This document shows, piece by piece, positions 1 through 5,838 of a DNA stretch of 6,143 nucleotides. The stretch's first letter is position 1, and every line of letters starts with the position of its first letter. This DNA comes from Desulfobacteraceae bacterium (GTDB lineage Bacteria; Desulfobacterota; DSM-4660; Desulfatiglandales; Desulfatiglandaceae). A program made the translations under genes and the position numbers. The notes under the pieces were generated by a model, which did not search any database, was not told the DNA's origin, and was given only the letters and a program-made list of their open reading frames with translations. The stretch spans positions 1-6,143 of the forward strand of contig JAUWMY010000171.1 of NCBI GenBank assembly GCA_030612945.1. The letters run 5' to 3'.

Positions 1-1128
1 GGCGAGATGTAACACTCCACACAGCATTTCTTTGACATAATTGGCGTTTAAGACCGCAAGCTGGCTCGCCTTTTTGAGGTTCTCAGGCCCCATGCTCCGT
101 ATATAGTTGTAGGCCTTTACCATGACCCCAAAATTTCCATAAAATGCATGCAGTTTGCCAGTGGAATCAGGTAAATCGTCAGAGAGAATAAATTGGTCTT
201 TTTTCTTGATCACCCTGGGGATAGGCAAAAAAGGCTCAAGATGGCTTTTAACACACACAGGGCCGGAACCAGGGCCGCCCCCTCCGTGGGGAGTCGAAAA
301 TGTCTTGTGGAGATTTAAGTGCATCACGTCAATCCCGATATCTCCCATGCGTACAATCCCCATAACCGCATTCATATTTGCACCGTCACCATAGACAAGC
401 CCGCCCTTTGAATGAACGATGTCAGCGATTTTTTTTATGTTTTCTTCAAATAAACCCAGTGTATTGGGGTTTGTAATCATGATTCCGGCAGTGTCTTCAT
501 CCATGACTTCAAGAACGGCATCGACTGTTAGTATACCTTGTTCATTGGATTTTACCGGGACAGGCCGGTATTTACAAAGGGCTGCACTGGCAGGGTTTGT
601 GCCGTGAGCAGTATCCGGAACGATGATCTTTGAACGGGGAGAGCCCTTGCTCTGGTGATAGGCGTGCATAAGCAACATTCCGGTAAGTTCTCCCTGAGCT
701 CCGGCCGCAGGCTGGAGAGTGACCGCATCCATGCCAGTGATTTCCGCAAGATATTGCTCCAGTTCGCTGATCAACTTGAGTGTTCCCTGCTGCAAGTTGG
801 TTGGGAGCAAGGGATGGGCACCCGCAAATCCTGGAAGACTTGCCTGTCTTTCATTGGTCTTAGGATTGTATTTCATGGTGCATGAACCCAATGGGTACAT
901 GCCTGTGTCTACCCCAAAGTTCCACGTAGAGAGTCGAGTATAATGGCGCACCCCGTCCCCCTCGCTCAGATCAGGGAAATCAGGGCCTTCACCTGTCAGC
1001 TCTGAATCAAGAGGGGAGGGCGCAACATCACGCCGAGGAAGAGAAAATCCGGATCTTCCCCTTTTTCCTTTTTCCCAAAGCAGGGGTTCATTCAAAATCA
1101 GACCGGTCGTACCCAGTGCTTCTTTCAT
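1..1128 (-). CDS. gcvPB: Glycine dehydrogenase (decarboxylating) subunit 2, GcvPB, C-terminus cut by window edge
   Basis: This is the PLP-binding subunit of the split glycine cleavage P-protein, a cytoplasmic enzyme that decarboxylates glycine and passes the aminomethyl group to lipoyl-GcvH. I translated it by hand from the ATG at 1128; 376 codons remain open to the window edge, against roughly 475-490 residues for the family, so about a quarter is missing. Family hallmarks are visible: GMYPLGSCTMKYNPK (ending near residue 90), a DGANMNAVMG segment, and LHKTFSTPHGGGGPGSGP, where Lys275 is the expected Schiff-base lysine. The visible part ends at GVLHLA, matching the family's HLAYDR region. 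The start is supported by an AGAGAGGT ribosome site (1135-1142) six bases upstream. It is last in the order gcvH-gcvPA-gcvPB but separated from gcvPA by 300 bp of repeat-bearing DNA, so it may be partly transcribed from its own promoter. Confidence 0.97.
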   Translation of the reverse strand, partial: MKEALGTTGLILNEPLLWEKGKRGRSGFSLPRRDVAPSPLDSELTGEGPDFPDLSEGDGVRHYTRLSTWNFGVDTGMYPLGSCTMKYNPKTNERQASLPGFAGAHPLLPTNLQQGTLKLISELEQYLAEITGMDAVTLQPAAGAQGELTGMLLMHAYHQSKGSPRSKIIVPDTAHGTNPASAALCKYRPVPVKSNEQGILTVDAVLEVMDEDTAGIMITNPNTLGLFEENIKKIADIVHSKGGLVYGDGANMNAVMGIVRMGDIGIDVMHLNLHKTFSTPHGGGGPGSGPVCVKSHLEPFLPIPRVIKKKDQFILSDDLPDSTGKLHAFYGNFGVMVKAYNYIRSMGPENLKKASQLAVLNANYVKEMLCGVLHLA

Positions 1129-1151
1129 GCTTAGACCTCTCTTCACTAATA

Positions 1152-1392
1152 TCAGACCTCGTTATTTGGTCTAAAAACTAGGTCGGATTTTTGTACACCA
1201 TCCTCATCATAATGGCTATATGTAGCCAAATTGAGGAATTAAGGATTGAGGAATTGAGGGATTAAGATAAGGAAAAGATTCATATTTCAATTCCCAAATT
1301 CCTGAATTCCTAAATTCTACGAGTGTCCAATTTTCATGCAATCTGTATAAAAACAAACGAGAACAACTACTTAACCACTTAACGAGGTCTGA
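1152..1392. repeat. 13-bp perfect inverted repeat interlocked with the 35-bp repeat
   Basis: TCAGACCTCGTTA at 1152-1164 is the exact reverse complement of TAACGAGGTCTGA at 1380-1392. The second copy lies inside the interior of the 35-bp repeat and the first lies outside it, so the two pairs cross rather than nest. A further GAGGTCT copy occurs on the minus strand near the gcvPB ribosome site (around 1135-1141). The perfect match is directly visible. Whether it is a binding site, an RNA pairing, or another short dispersed repeat cannot be told from one window. Confidence 0.6.
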
Positions 1393-1442
1393 ATATAGGA
1401 GTTTCGAAATCCCTTAATTCCTCAATCCTTAATTCCTCAATT
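1229..1442. repeat. 35-bp inverted repeat with 144-bp interior, built of 7-8 bp units
   Basis: The arms are 1229-1263 and 1408-1442. Read as reverse complements they agree at 34 of 35 positions (single difference at 1256). Each arm is itself a run of 7-8 bp units of the form WATTRAGG (AATTGAGG, AATTAAGG, ATTGAGG and so on). A third, decayed array in the same orientation as the right arm lies at about 1287-1317, inside the interior. The right arm overlaps the 3' end of gcvPA and encodes its final residues (L-R-N) and TAA stop. No transposase, terminal direct duplication or typical insertion-sequence end is visible. It could be a foldback/MITE-like element or two independent tandem-repeat tracts in opposite orientation. 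In RNA it could form a long AT-rich stem between gcvPA and gcvPB. Confidence 0.85.
1314..1341 (-). promoter_or_regulatory. Weak sigma70-like promoter candidate for gcvPB
   Basis: On the minus strand TTGCAT (1341-1336) is followed after 16 bases by TAGAAT (1319-1314). The hexamers match the consensus only moderately and the region is AT-rich, where such matches arise by chance. It is listed because the 300-bp gap before gcvPB makes an internal promoter plausible; read-through from gcvH-gcvPA is the alternative. Confidence 0.2.
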
Positions 1443-2760
1443 CCTTTATCAACTCATCCATCTCATCCCTGGTCCTGGTCTCTGTAACACACAAAAGGTA
1501 GTGGTCGGTAAGTTCAGGGTAATAGGGAGCCAAAGAAAGTCCCGCCACAATCTTTTTTTCCATCAGGCGTTCATAGGTAGTTTCAAAGCCGGTCGGAAAT
1601 TTAACCACGAATTCATTAAATGTGGGGCTATCAAAGGCCATTTCAAAGCCGGACTTTTTGAGCTCACTTTTAAGATACTCGCACTTATCATGGTTGAGGC
1701 CGGATAGTTCTTGGATACCCGTGCGACCCACCGATGCCATGTACGTCGCGGCCGTTAGGGCGCAAAGACTGTTGTTGGTACAGATATTTGAAGTCGCCTT
1801 TTCCCGTCGGATATGCTGCTCCCTGGTTGCAAGCGTCAGGACAAACCCTCTTTTCCCATCCATATCTACGGTTTCCCCAACCAGCCGACCGGGCATGTTG
1901 CGGACATATTTCATTTTGCTGGCAAACATCCCCAGTCCAGGGCCTCCGAACGACTGAGGGATACCAAGGCTTTGACCTTCCCCGCATGCAATGTCAGCGC
2001 CCTGGCTGCCTGGATTTTTCAAGAGTCCATAGGCGAGGGGTTCGGTAAAGGCGGTGACAAAAAGGGCCTCTTTTTCATGTGCCCTTTCGCCAATGTGCTG
2101 GAGGTCTTCAATACAGCCAAAGAAATTGGGCGATTGAACCGCAACGGCTGCAAGGTCATCAATTTTGTCAAGTTTTGAAAGGTCGGTCCGGCCATTCCTA
2201 AGATATGGAAGCTCAACGAGCTCAAAACCAGTAGGCCCAAAGTAGGTTTGAACAACACGACGGTACAGGGGATGAATGAGAGTGGAAACAGCGACTTTTT
2301 TTCTTCTGGTTGTGCGGACGCTCATGAGCAGAGCTTCTGCCAGGGCTGAGGCCCCATCATAAAGCGAGGCGTTTGCCACTTCCATACCAAGAAGACGAGC
2401 GGTAAGCGTCTGATACTCAAAAATCCCCTGGAGTGTCCCCTGGCTCATTTCGGGCTGATAGGGCGTGTAAGAGGTCACAAACTCGGAACGGCCAACCAGG
2501 GAAGAAACGGTCGCAGGAATGTAGTGCTCGTAGCTGCCGGCTCCAATGAACACCTTGAATTCAGGTGAGACGGCCATACTGTGGGAAAGGGTGTCATTAA
2601 GATCGTTTGCTTCCCATTCGGTGAGCGGTTCTGGCAGATTAAGGGCAGTTTTATGCCGACAATCTCCAGGTACCGTTGAAAAAAGGTCGTCAAGGCTATG
2701 CGCCCCAACCACCTTCAGCATTGAAGCAATATCTTCGTCGGTATGTGGTAAAAAACGCAT
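1429..2760 (-). CDS. gcvPA: Glycine dehydrogenase (decarboxylating) subunit 1, GcvPA
   Basis: This is the N-terminal-half subunit of split P-protein; with GcvPB it forms the glycine-decarboxylating, GcvH-aminomethylating enzyme. At 443 residues it is full length for the family (about 440-450). Recognisable blocks in order are FIGAGSYEHYIP (71-82), TSYTPYQPEMSQGTLQGIFE (96-115), NASLYDG (130-136), a GEGQSLGIPQSFGGPGLG stretch mid-protein, MPGRLVGET, and ATREQHIRREKATSNICTN. As expected for this subunit, it lacks the PLP-lysine segment found in GcvPB. The ATG follows the gcvH stop codon with no bases between, and AAAGGA in the gcvH end can serve as ribosome site, indicating translational coupling. 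Oddity: the last codons and the stop lie in the right arm of a 35-bp inverted repeat, so the repeat has become the C-terminal tail of the protein. Confidence 0.97.
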   Translation of the reverse strand: MRFLPHTDEDIASMLKVVGAHSLDDLFSTVPGDCRHKTALNLPEPLTEWEANDLNDTLSHSMAVSPEFKVFIGAGSYEHYIPATVSSLVGRSEFVTSYTPYQPEMSQGTLQGIFEYQTLTARLLGMEVANASLYDGASALAEALLMSVRTTRRKKVAVSTLIHPLYRRVVQTYFGPTGFELVELPYLRNGRTDLSKLDKIDDLAAVAVQSPNFFGCIEDLQHIGERAHEKEALFVTAFTEPLAYGLLKNPGSQGADIACGEGQSLGIPQSFGGPGLGMFASKMKYVRNMPGRLVGETVDMDGKRGFVLTLATREQHIRREKATSNICTNNSLCALTAATYMASVGRTGIQELSGLNHDKCEYLKSELKKSGFEMAFDSPTFNEFVVKFPTGFETTYERLMEKKIVAGLSLAPYYPELTDHYLLCVTETRTRDEMDELIKELRN

Positions 2761-3165
2761 TTATTCGAGTCCTTTCAGCAATTCAAGGTAGGCACTTTTA
2801 GCCATAAGTGTATCCAGTTCAGCAGGATTACTGGCTTTTACTTCGATCATCCATCCATCATTATATGAGTTTTTGTTCACAAGGTCGGGTGAATCTTCCA
2901 GAACCGTATTTGTGGCCAACACCTCTCCGCCGATCGGCATGTACAACTCAGCCACCGCCTTGACGGATTCCACGGTGCCAAATTCCTGTCCTTTCTCATA
3001 GATACTGCCCACCTGGGGCAGTTCCACAAAAACAATGTCTCCAAGCTGGTCCTGGGCATAGTCGCTGATGCCGATTCGTACCCCGTCCCCTTCGGGCTTG
3101 GCCCATTCATGATTTTCTGTGTAATGGGCATCATCGGGTAAATTCAATTCAGTGATTTCTTTCAT
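2761..3165 (-). CDS. gcvH: Glycine cleavage system H protein (lipoyl carrier)
   Basis: GcvH is the small lipoylated shuttle that carries the aminomethyl group from P-protein to GcvT and is then reoxidised by dihydrolipoamide dehydrogenase. The 134-residue product is slightly longer than the usual 125-130. It shows the family opening (YTENHEWAKPEGDGVRIGIS, residues 15-34), GDIVFVELPQVG (42-53), and the lipoylation motif GTVESVKAVAELYMPIGGEV, with Lys69 the expected lipoyl attachment residue. The C-terminal part carries SYNDGWMIEVK, also typical. The start at 3165 has a good AGGAGA ribosome site (3173-3178). It is the first gcv gene on the strand, with gcvPA immediately following. A 238-bp spacer separates it from the Lrp-type gene upstream; gcvT, which often precedes gcvH, is absent here. 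Confidence 0.98.
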   Translation of the reverse strand: MKEITELNLPDDAHYTENHEWAKPEGDGVRIGISDYAQDQLGDIVFVELPQVGSIYEKGQEFGTVESVKAVAELYMPIGGEVLATNTVLEDSPDLVNKNSYNDGWMIEVKASNPAELDTLMAKSAYLELLKGLE

Positions 3166-3183
3166 GGCTTTCTCTCCTTATTT

Positions 3184-3397
3184 GTAACCGTTCACGGGTT
3201 CAAAGGTTGCATTCTCATCACCATACGTTATTTTGTAAACGTTTTGTATGGGAAACCCGATCGCTTCGTCAGACCCAATCCAAAATTTGGAAGTAAATTG
3301 GCAATTACTTGGTAAAATGAGCATTTTTAACGACGGGTTTGGGTCTTCAAACCCTCCTTTGTCTTTAACCCTGAACGTTGAACCTGTGAACGGTTAC
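3184..3397. repeat. 20-bp inverted repeat of GTTCAAn-type heptamers flanking 174 bp
   Basis: The arms are 3184-3203 and 3378-3397 and match as reverse complements at 19 of 20 positions. Each arm has a 7-base period: left GTAACCG, TTCACGG, GTTCAAA, GGTTGCA; on the reverse complement of the right side GTAACCG, TTCACAG, GTTCAAC, GTTCAGG, GTTAAAG. The architecture (short-period arrays facing each other across 140-180 bp) parallels that of the gcvPA-gcvPB spacer, although the unit sequence differs. The left arm sits only about 18 bp from the gcvH start. No gene lies inside. Confidence 0.75.
3335..3354. other. 7-bp stem-loop downstream of the Lrp-type gene
   Basis: GGGTTTG (3335-3341) and CAAACCC (3348-3354) pair perfectly around a six-base loop. 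It lies about 50 bp past the stop codon of the minus-strand regulator gene, where a terminator would be expected, but on that strand the stem is followed by GTCGTTAAAAATG rather than a T-run, so it does not qualify as a standard intrinsic terminator. It could be an mRNA 3' end structure, an attenuating hairpin in the gcvH leader, or part of the surrounding repeats. Confidence 0.4.
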
Positions 3398-3403
3398 CAA
3401 TCT

Positions 3404-3847
3404 TTAAAGTATGTATGGGACCTTCAAATTGTAGCCCTTATATACCACAAAGGTCTCCACGGACTGAACGTCCTCTATCCTGGATACTTCCTCTGTATAG
3501 AATTCCAGCAGACCAAAACCTGCATTCAAAAGAACTACCAGAATGAGATCATATCGGCCCGTTACCACGCTCACAGAAACTACCCCCTTCAATTTGCTGA
3601 ATTCTTCCCCTTTTTTGACAAGGTGCATAGTCTTTAATTTAACTCCGACCATGACCACCCTGTGCTCTTGAATAGCTTCAGGGTCCACACGGGCGGAAAT
3701 CTCCAGAACTCCCTCGTCTAATAACCTGTTTACTCGAGCTCTCGCCGTATTTTCAGATATGGACAGTTGTTCCGCGATTTTCTTGAAGGATTTTCTGCCG
3801 TGACGAAGTTGTTTGATGATGGCGATGTTGGTTTCGTCCATTTTCAT
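3404..3847 (-). CDS. Lrp/AsnC-family transcriptional regulator
   Basis: A 147-residue, full-length member of the Lrp/AsnC (feast/famine) family: DNA-binding proteins that respond to amino acids and oligomerise. The N-terminal AsnC-type helix-turn-helix spans about residues 4-50, with IAEQLSIS followed by the recognition helix ENTARARVNRLLDEG (32-46). The C-terminal ligand-binding RAM domain runs from about 64 to 142 and contains the usual VVTGRYDLILVV stretch (Gly97, Asp100). Two in-frame starts exist, ATG at 3847 and ATG at 3841 (Met3); no strong ribosome site decides between them. It lies directly upstream of gcvH on the same strand and is divergent from lpdA. Lrp-type proteins are known to control gcv genes in other bacteria, so local regulation of this locus by glycine or a related amino acid is a reasonable inference, not shown by sequence. 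Confidence 0.93.
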   Translation of the reverse strand: MKMDETNIAIIKQLRHGRKSFKKIAEQLSISENTARARVNRLLDEGVLEISARVDPEAIQEHRVVMVGVKLKTMHLVKKGEEFSKLKGVVSVSVVTGRYDLILVVLLNAGFGLLEFYTEEVSRIEDVQSVETFVVYKGYNLKVPYIL

Positions 3848-3915
3848 ATAAAACTTGTACCCCCGAACAAAGAATACATGAGCAAAAGCCTCAGTTTACC
3901 AGGGCTTAATATGCG

Positions 3916-3944
3916 TTTTTAATTTATTTTGATGTTTTTGTCAA
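3916..3944 (-). promoter_or_regulatory. Predicted promoter of the Lrp-type gene
   Basis: On the minus strand a perfect TTGACA (3944-3939) is followed after 17 bases by TAAAAA (3921-3916). It would give a leader of about 65 bases before the start codon. The -35 box is strong and the -10 box poor. Its -35 overlaps that of the divergent lpdA promoter, so the two would compete for RNA polymerase or share a regulator site. The AT-rich background lowers certainty. Confidence 0.4.
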
Positions 3945-3967
3945 TATTTTTGTAGTTATTGTATGAT
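3938..3967 (+). promoter_or_regulatory. Predicted sigma70-type promoter of lpdA
   Basis: TTGTCA (3938-3943), an 18-base spacer and TATGAT (3962-3967) each differ from consensus at one position. Transcription would begin near 3974 and give a leader of about 95 bases. This is the best promoter-like match seen in the window, and it sits at the correct place in the divergent lrp-type/lpdA gap. AT-rich tracts around it would suit Lrp-family binding, but no operator sequence can be assigned with confidence. Confidence 0.5.
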
Positions 3968-4069
3968 AACCTCAAAAACGGCGGATATTTCTATTGATCT
4001 AAAGGGACCTCAGTGTTAAAAAATATAAAATCAGTCTGAAATCATACTTTATGTGGAGGATAAATACCT

Positions 4070-5503
4070 ATGACCTCAAAAATTACCATCATAGGCGCAG
4101 GTCCTGGCGGTTACGTTGCTGCCATACGCGCTGCTCAACTTGGAGCCGAGGTCACACTCATTGAGCATGATAACGTCGGGGGGACCTGTCTTAACCGGGG
4201 GTGTGTTCCATCCAAGGTCATGAAGACATCGGCTGAAATTCTTGAGAAGTTTCATCGAGCTCAGGAGTTCGGTATAAACGTCACTGAAAAGGTCTACCCG
4301 GATATGCAGCGTCTCATGGCGAGAAAAGAGAAGGTGATCCGAGACCAAATAAAAGGTATTTTAAAGCTTCTCAAGCATCATAAGGTCAGCTATCTGAAAG
4401 GATACGCTTACATTGAGGGAGCCAATCTTATTAAGGTAAAACTACCGGATAACACAATACATGAAGTACCCTGGGACAGGTTGATACTGGCCGTGGGTTC
4501 CGAGCCGCTCAATATCACCTCATTTCCGTTTGACGGGAATAAGATTATTTCCAGCAACGAGGCCCTTTGCCTGAGCGAAATACCTGAATCATTAGCGATT
4601 GTTGGGGGTGGGGTCATCGGGTGCGAATTTGCATTTATTTTTTCGGCCCTGGGCTCTCAAGTATTTGTGGTGGAGGCCCTGTCACGCTTGTTACCGCTTC
4701 CCTCGGTCGATGAAAATTGCTCTAAGGTCCTTCAACGAGAAATGAAAAAGCGAAAGATAAAATTTATTGTCAACCAGACCGTGAAAAAGGTGGAGGATAA
4801 AGAAGGCAAATGCCATGTGACCATCGGGCCTTCTCCCTTTGACACTATAAAGAAAGAGCGAGACTTAAAACCCCAGAAAGTGGAAGTGGAGAAGGTGCTG
4901 GTGTGCATCGGTCGCAAACCCAATACTGACAATTCAGGTCTTGAAAAACTTGGGGTGAAGACAGATGAGAACGGATGGATTATTGCTGATGAACGGATGG
5001 AAACCAGTGTTCACGGAGTTTACGCTATTGGAGACGTTCTAGGTCCGGCAAAGATAATGCTTGCCCACGTGGCTTCTAAAGAGGGGTTAATTGCCGCAGA
5101 AAATGCCATGGGGAAAAACCGAACAATGGATTACAATGTTGTGCCAGGCGCAATTTTCACCATGCCGGAGGTTGCAAATGTGGGGCTGACCGAGGCTCAG
5201 GCCAAAAACCAGGGGCATAATGTTCGAGCAGACACGGTCCTTTTTCGAAATGTGGCTAAGGCACAGGTCATAGGCGAAATCGCGGGTGAGGCAAAGATAG
5301 TTTCGGACACTGAAACCGGAAGGATACTGGGAGTCCACATAATTGGCCCGCATGCAACTGATTTAATTGGAGAGGGGACATTGGCAATTCAAATGGGGTG
5401 CACTGTAAAAGAACTGGCAGAAACAATTCACGCGCACCCCACTCTCGCTGAGATCATGCTGGAAACCTCCTATAAGGCGCTGGGCAAGGCTTTACATGGA
5501 TAA
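4070..5503 (+). CDS. lpdA: Dihydrolipoamide dehydrogenase (E3 / L-protein)
   Basis: This FAD- and NAD-dependent flavoenzyme (EC 1.8.1.4) reoxidises dihydrolipoyl groups, here most likely on GcvH, and possibly on 2-oxoacid dehydrogenase complexes too. The 477-residue protein has every key element: the FAD-binding GAGPGG (9-14), the redox-active disulfide in GGTCLNRGCVPSK (Cys40, Cys45), the NAD-binding GGGVIG (179-184), the second FAD motif YAIGD (318-322), and the C-terminal catalytic pair in HAHPTLAE (His456, Glu461). A lysine-rich loop before the VLVCIGRKPN segment appears slightly longer than in many homologues. The start is fixed by a GGAGG ribosome site (4055-4059) ten bases upstream. 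It is transcribed away from the gcv genes, but its adjacency with P and H components argues that it is the glycine cleavage L-protein. The complete set of catalytic residues indicates an active enzyme. Confidence 0.97.
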   Translation: MTSKITIIGAGPGGYVAAIRAAQLGAEVTLIEHDNVGGTCLNRGCVPSKVMKTSAEILEKFHRAQEFGINVTEKVYPDMQRLMARKEKVIRDQIKGILKLLKHHKVSYLKGYAYIEGANLIKVKLPDNTIHEVPWDRLILAVGSEPLNITSFPFDGNKIISSNEALCLSEIPESLAIVGGGVIGCEFAFIFSALGSQVFVVEALSRLLPLPSVDENCSKVLQREMKKRKIKFIVNQTVKKVEDKEGKCHVTIGPSPFDTIKKERDLKPQKVEVEKVLVCIGRKPNTDNSGLEKLGVKTDENGWIIADERMETSVHGVYAIGDVLGPAKIMLAHVASKEGLIAAENAMGKNRTMDYNVVPGAIFTMPEVANVGLTEAQAKNQGHNVRADTVLFRNVAKAQVIGEIAGEAKIVSDTETGRILGVHIIGPHATDLIGEGTLAIQMGCTVKELAETIHAHPTLAEIMLETSYKALGKALHG

Positions 5504-5524
5504 TTTCACAGGTGTCTCAATATA

Positions 5525-5668
5525 ATGAAAGCGGTGAGTTATGAAGGGTTATGTCCAGACCAGTCTGAATCATTCCAGTTATCTGCTTATGCAACAGGTT
5601 TGATCAGGTTCTTAAACCTTTTATCCATCATTTATTTCCTTCCGCTGATTCATTTAATAGCTCAGTGA
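5525..5668 (+). CDS. Possible 47-residue small hydrophobic ORF, doubtful
   Basis: An ATG at 5525 opens 47 codons to a TGA at 5666-5668. The product has a mixed N-terminal half and a strongly hydrophobic C-terminal half (around FLNLLSIIYFLPLIHLIA, residues 29-46), which could form one membrane helix. An AGGTG lies ten bases upstream and would be a weak ribosome site. Against it: a terminator-like hairpin lies inside the frame, an ORF of this length is common by chance, and I recognise no family. Treat as a candidate only. Confidence 0.15.
   Translation: MKAVSYEGLCPDQSESFQLSAYATGLIRFLNLLSIIYFLPLIHLIAQ
5596..5623 (+). terminator. Weak terminator-like hairpin after lpdA
   Basis: AGGTTT (5596-5601) can pair with AAACCT (5614-5619), or alternatively AGGTT (5606-5610) with AACCT (5615-5619) around a four-base loop; a run of four Ts (5619-5622) follows. 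It lies about 95 bases past the lpdA stop and is the only terminator-like structure I could find there. The stem is short and AU-rich, so efficiency would be low. Confidence 0.3.
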
Positions 5669-5727
5669 GGTCAATGTCGCCTTTTACAGTGAATTCTTTG
5701 CTTAAATCGCTCAGTTAAATTTTTTCA

Positions 5728-5756
5728 TTGACAAAATTACAAGAGAGCAATATTGG
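5728..5756 (+). promoter_or_regulatory. Promoter candidate for the GntR-type gene
   Basis: A perfect TTGACA (5728-5733) is followed after 17 bases by TATTGG (5751-5756), a half-matching -10 box. Transcription would start near 5763, about 75 bases before the preferred start codon. No clear palindromic GntR operator was identified beside it. Confidence 0.3.
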
Positions 5757-5838
5757 TATGTTGGGTTGTAGGTATCAATTTTCCATAATTCTATTGCCGT
5801 AATTCATTTTAAGGTATGAAAAAGGTGGTATGAACATT

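Larger units (their letters stand above)
1129..1428. other. gcvPA-gcvPB spacer, rich in repeats
   Basis: This 300-bp gap holds no credible gene on either strand. It is AT-rich and largely made of short-period repeats: a WATTRAGG-type array near 1229-1263, degenerate opposite-orientation copies near 1287-1317, an ACTTAACC/ACTTAACG pair near 1371-1385, and the second arm of the large inverted repeat, which runs into the end of gcvPA. A five-base stem (AGACC 1154-1158 with GGTCT 1168-1172) lies just upstream of the gcvPB ribosome site. The two genes around it belong to one heterodimeric enzyme and would normally be adjacent or overlapping, so this spacer looks like inserted or expanded sequence. 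Confidence 0.7.
3166..3403. other. Spacer between Lrp-type gene and gcvH; repeats and dyads
   Basis: This 238-bp region contains the gcvH leader and no convincing gene. It is bounded by a 20-bp inverted heptamer-type repeat and has several inner complementarities: AGACCCAA 3271-3278 with TTGGGTCT 3339-3346, AAACCCG 3253-3259 with CGGGTTT 3334-3340 (which crosses the previous pair), and an imperfect dyad CATACGTT...AACG...GTATG at 3222-3250. The conserved core of a glycine riboswitch aptamer is not visible. No strong minus-strand promoter stands out, so gcvH may be expressed from a promoter here or by read-through from the regulator gene. Confidence 0.5.
5504..5838. other. Spacer between lpdA and the GntR-type gene
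   Basis: This 335-bp region contains no firmly supported gene. It holds a weak hairpin followed by Ts, a marginal 47-codon plus-strand ORF, a short minus-strand reading frame of protein-like composition (about 5630-5714) with a stop directly upstream and no start codon, and a promoter-like TTGACA sequence ahead of the GntR-type gene. It may be ordinary spacer or the remains of decayed genes. Confidence 0.5.

Noticed and set aside
155..943. Plus- and minus-strand ORFs of 60-80 codons overlapping gcvPB
   Set aside because: They are antisense or alternate-frame shadows of the gcvPB reading frame, which carries unmistakable family motifs; none of the shadows looks like a known protein.
1229..1442. 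CRISPR array or insertion sequence
   Set aside because: Units are 7-8 bp without regular unique spacers, and the 144-bp interior encodes no transposase; no target-site duplication was found.
1501..2791. Several alternate-frame ORFs of 68-121 codons inside gcvPA
   Set aside because: They overlap a complete, full-length GcvPA and have no ribosome sites, motifs or sensible composition.
3166..3403. Glycine riboswitch upstream of gcvH
   Set aside because: The location is right, but the conserved aptamer core and tandem architecture are not recognisable on the minus strand; only repeat-derived complementarities are seen.
3248..3637. 129-codon plus-strand ORF across the gcvH leader and the 3' half of the Lrp-type gene
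   Set aside because: Its second half is antisense to a clear RAM domain and its first half runs through repeat-bearing spacer; no recognisable domain.
5556..5567. CAGAC-CA-GTCTG palindrome after lpdA as terminator or operator
   Set aside because: A five-base stem with a two-base loop is sterically poor and is not followed by a T-run; one isolated short palindrome is expected by chance.
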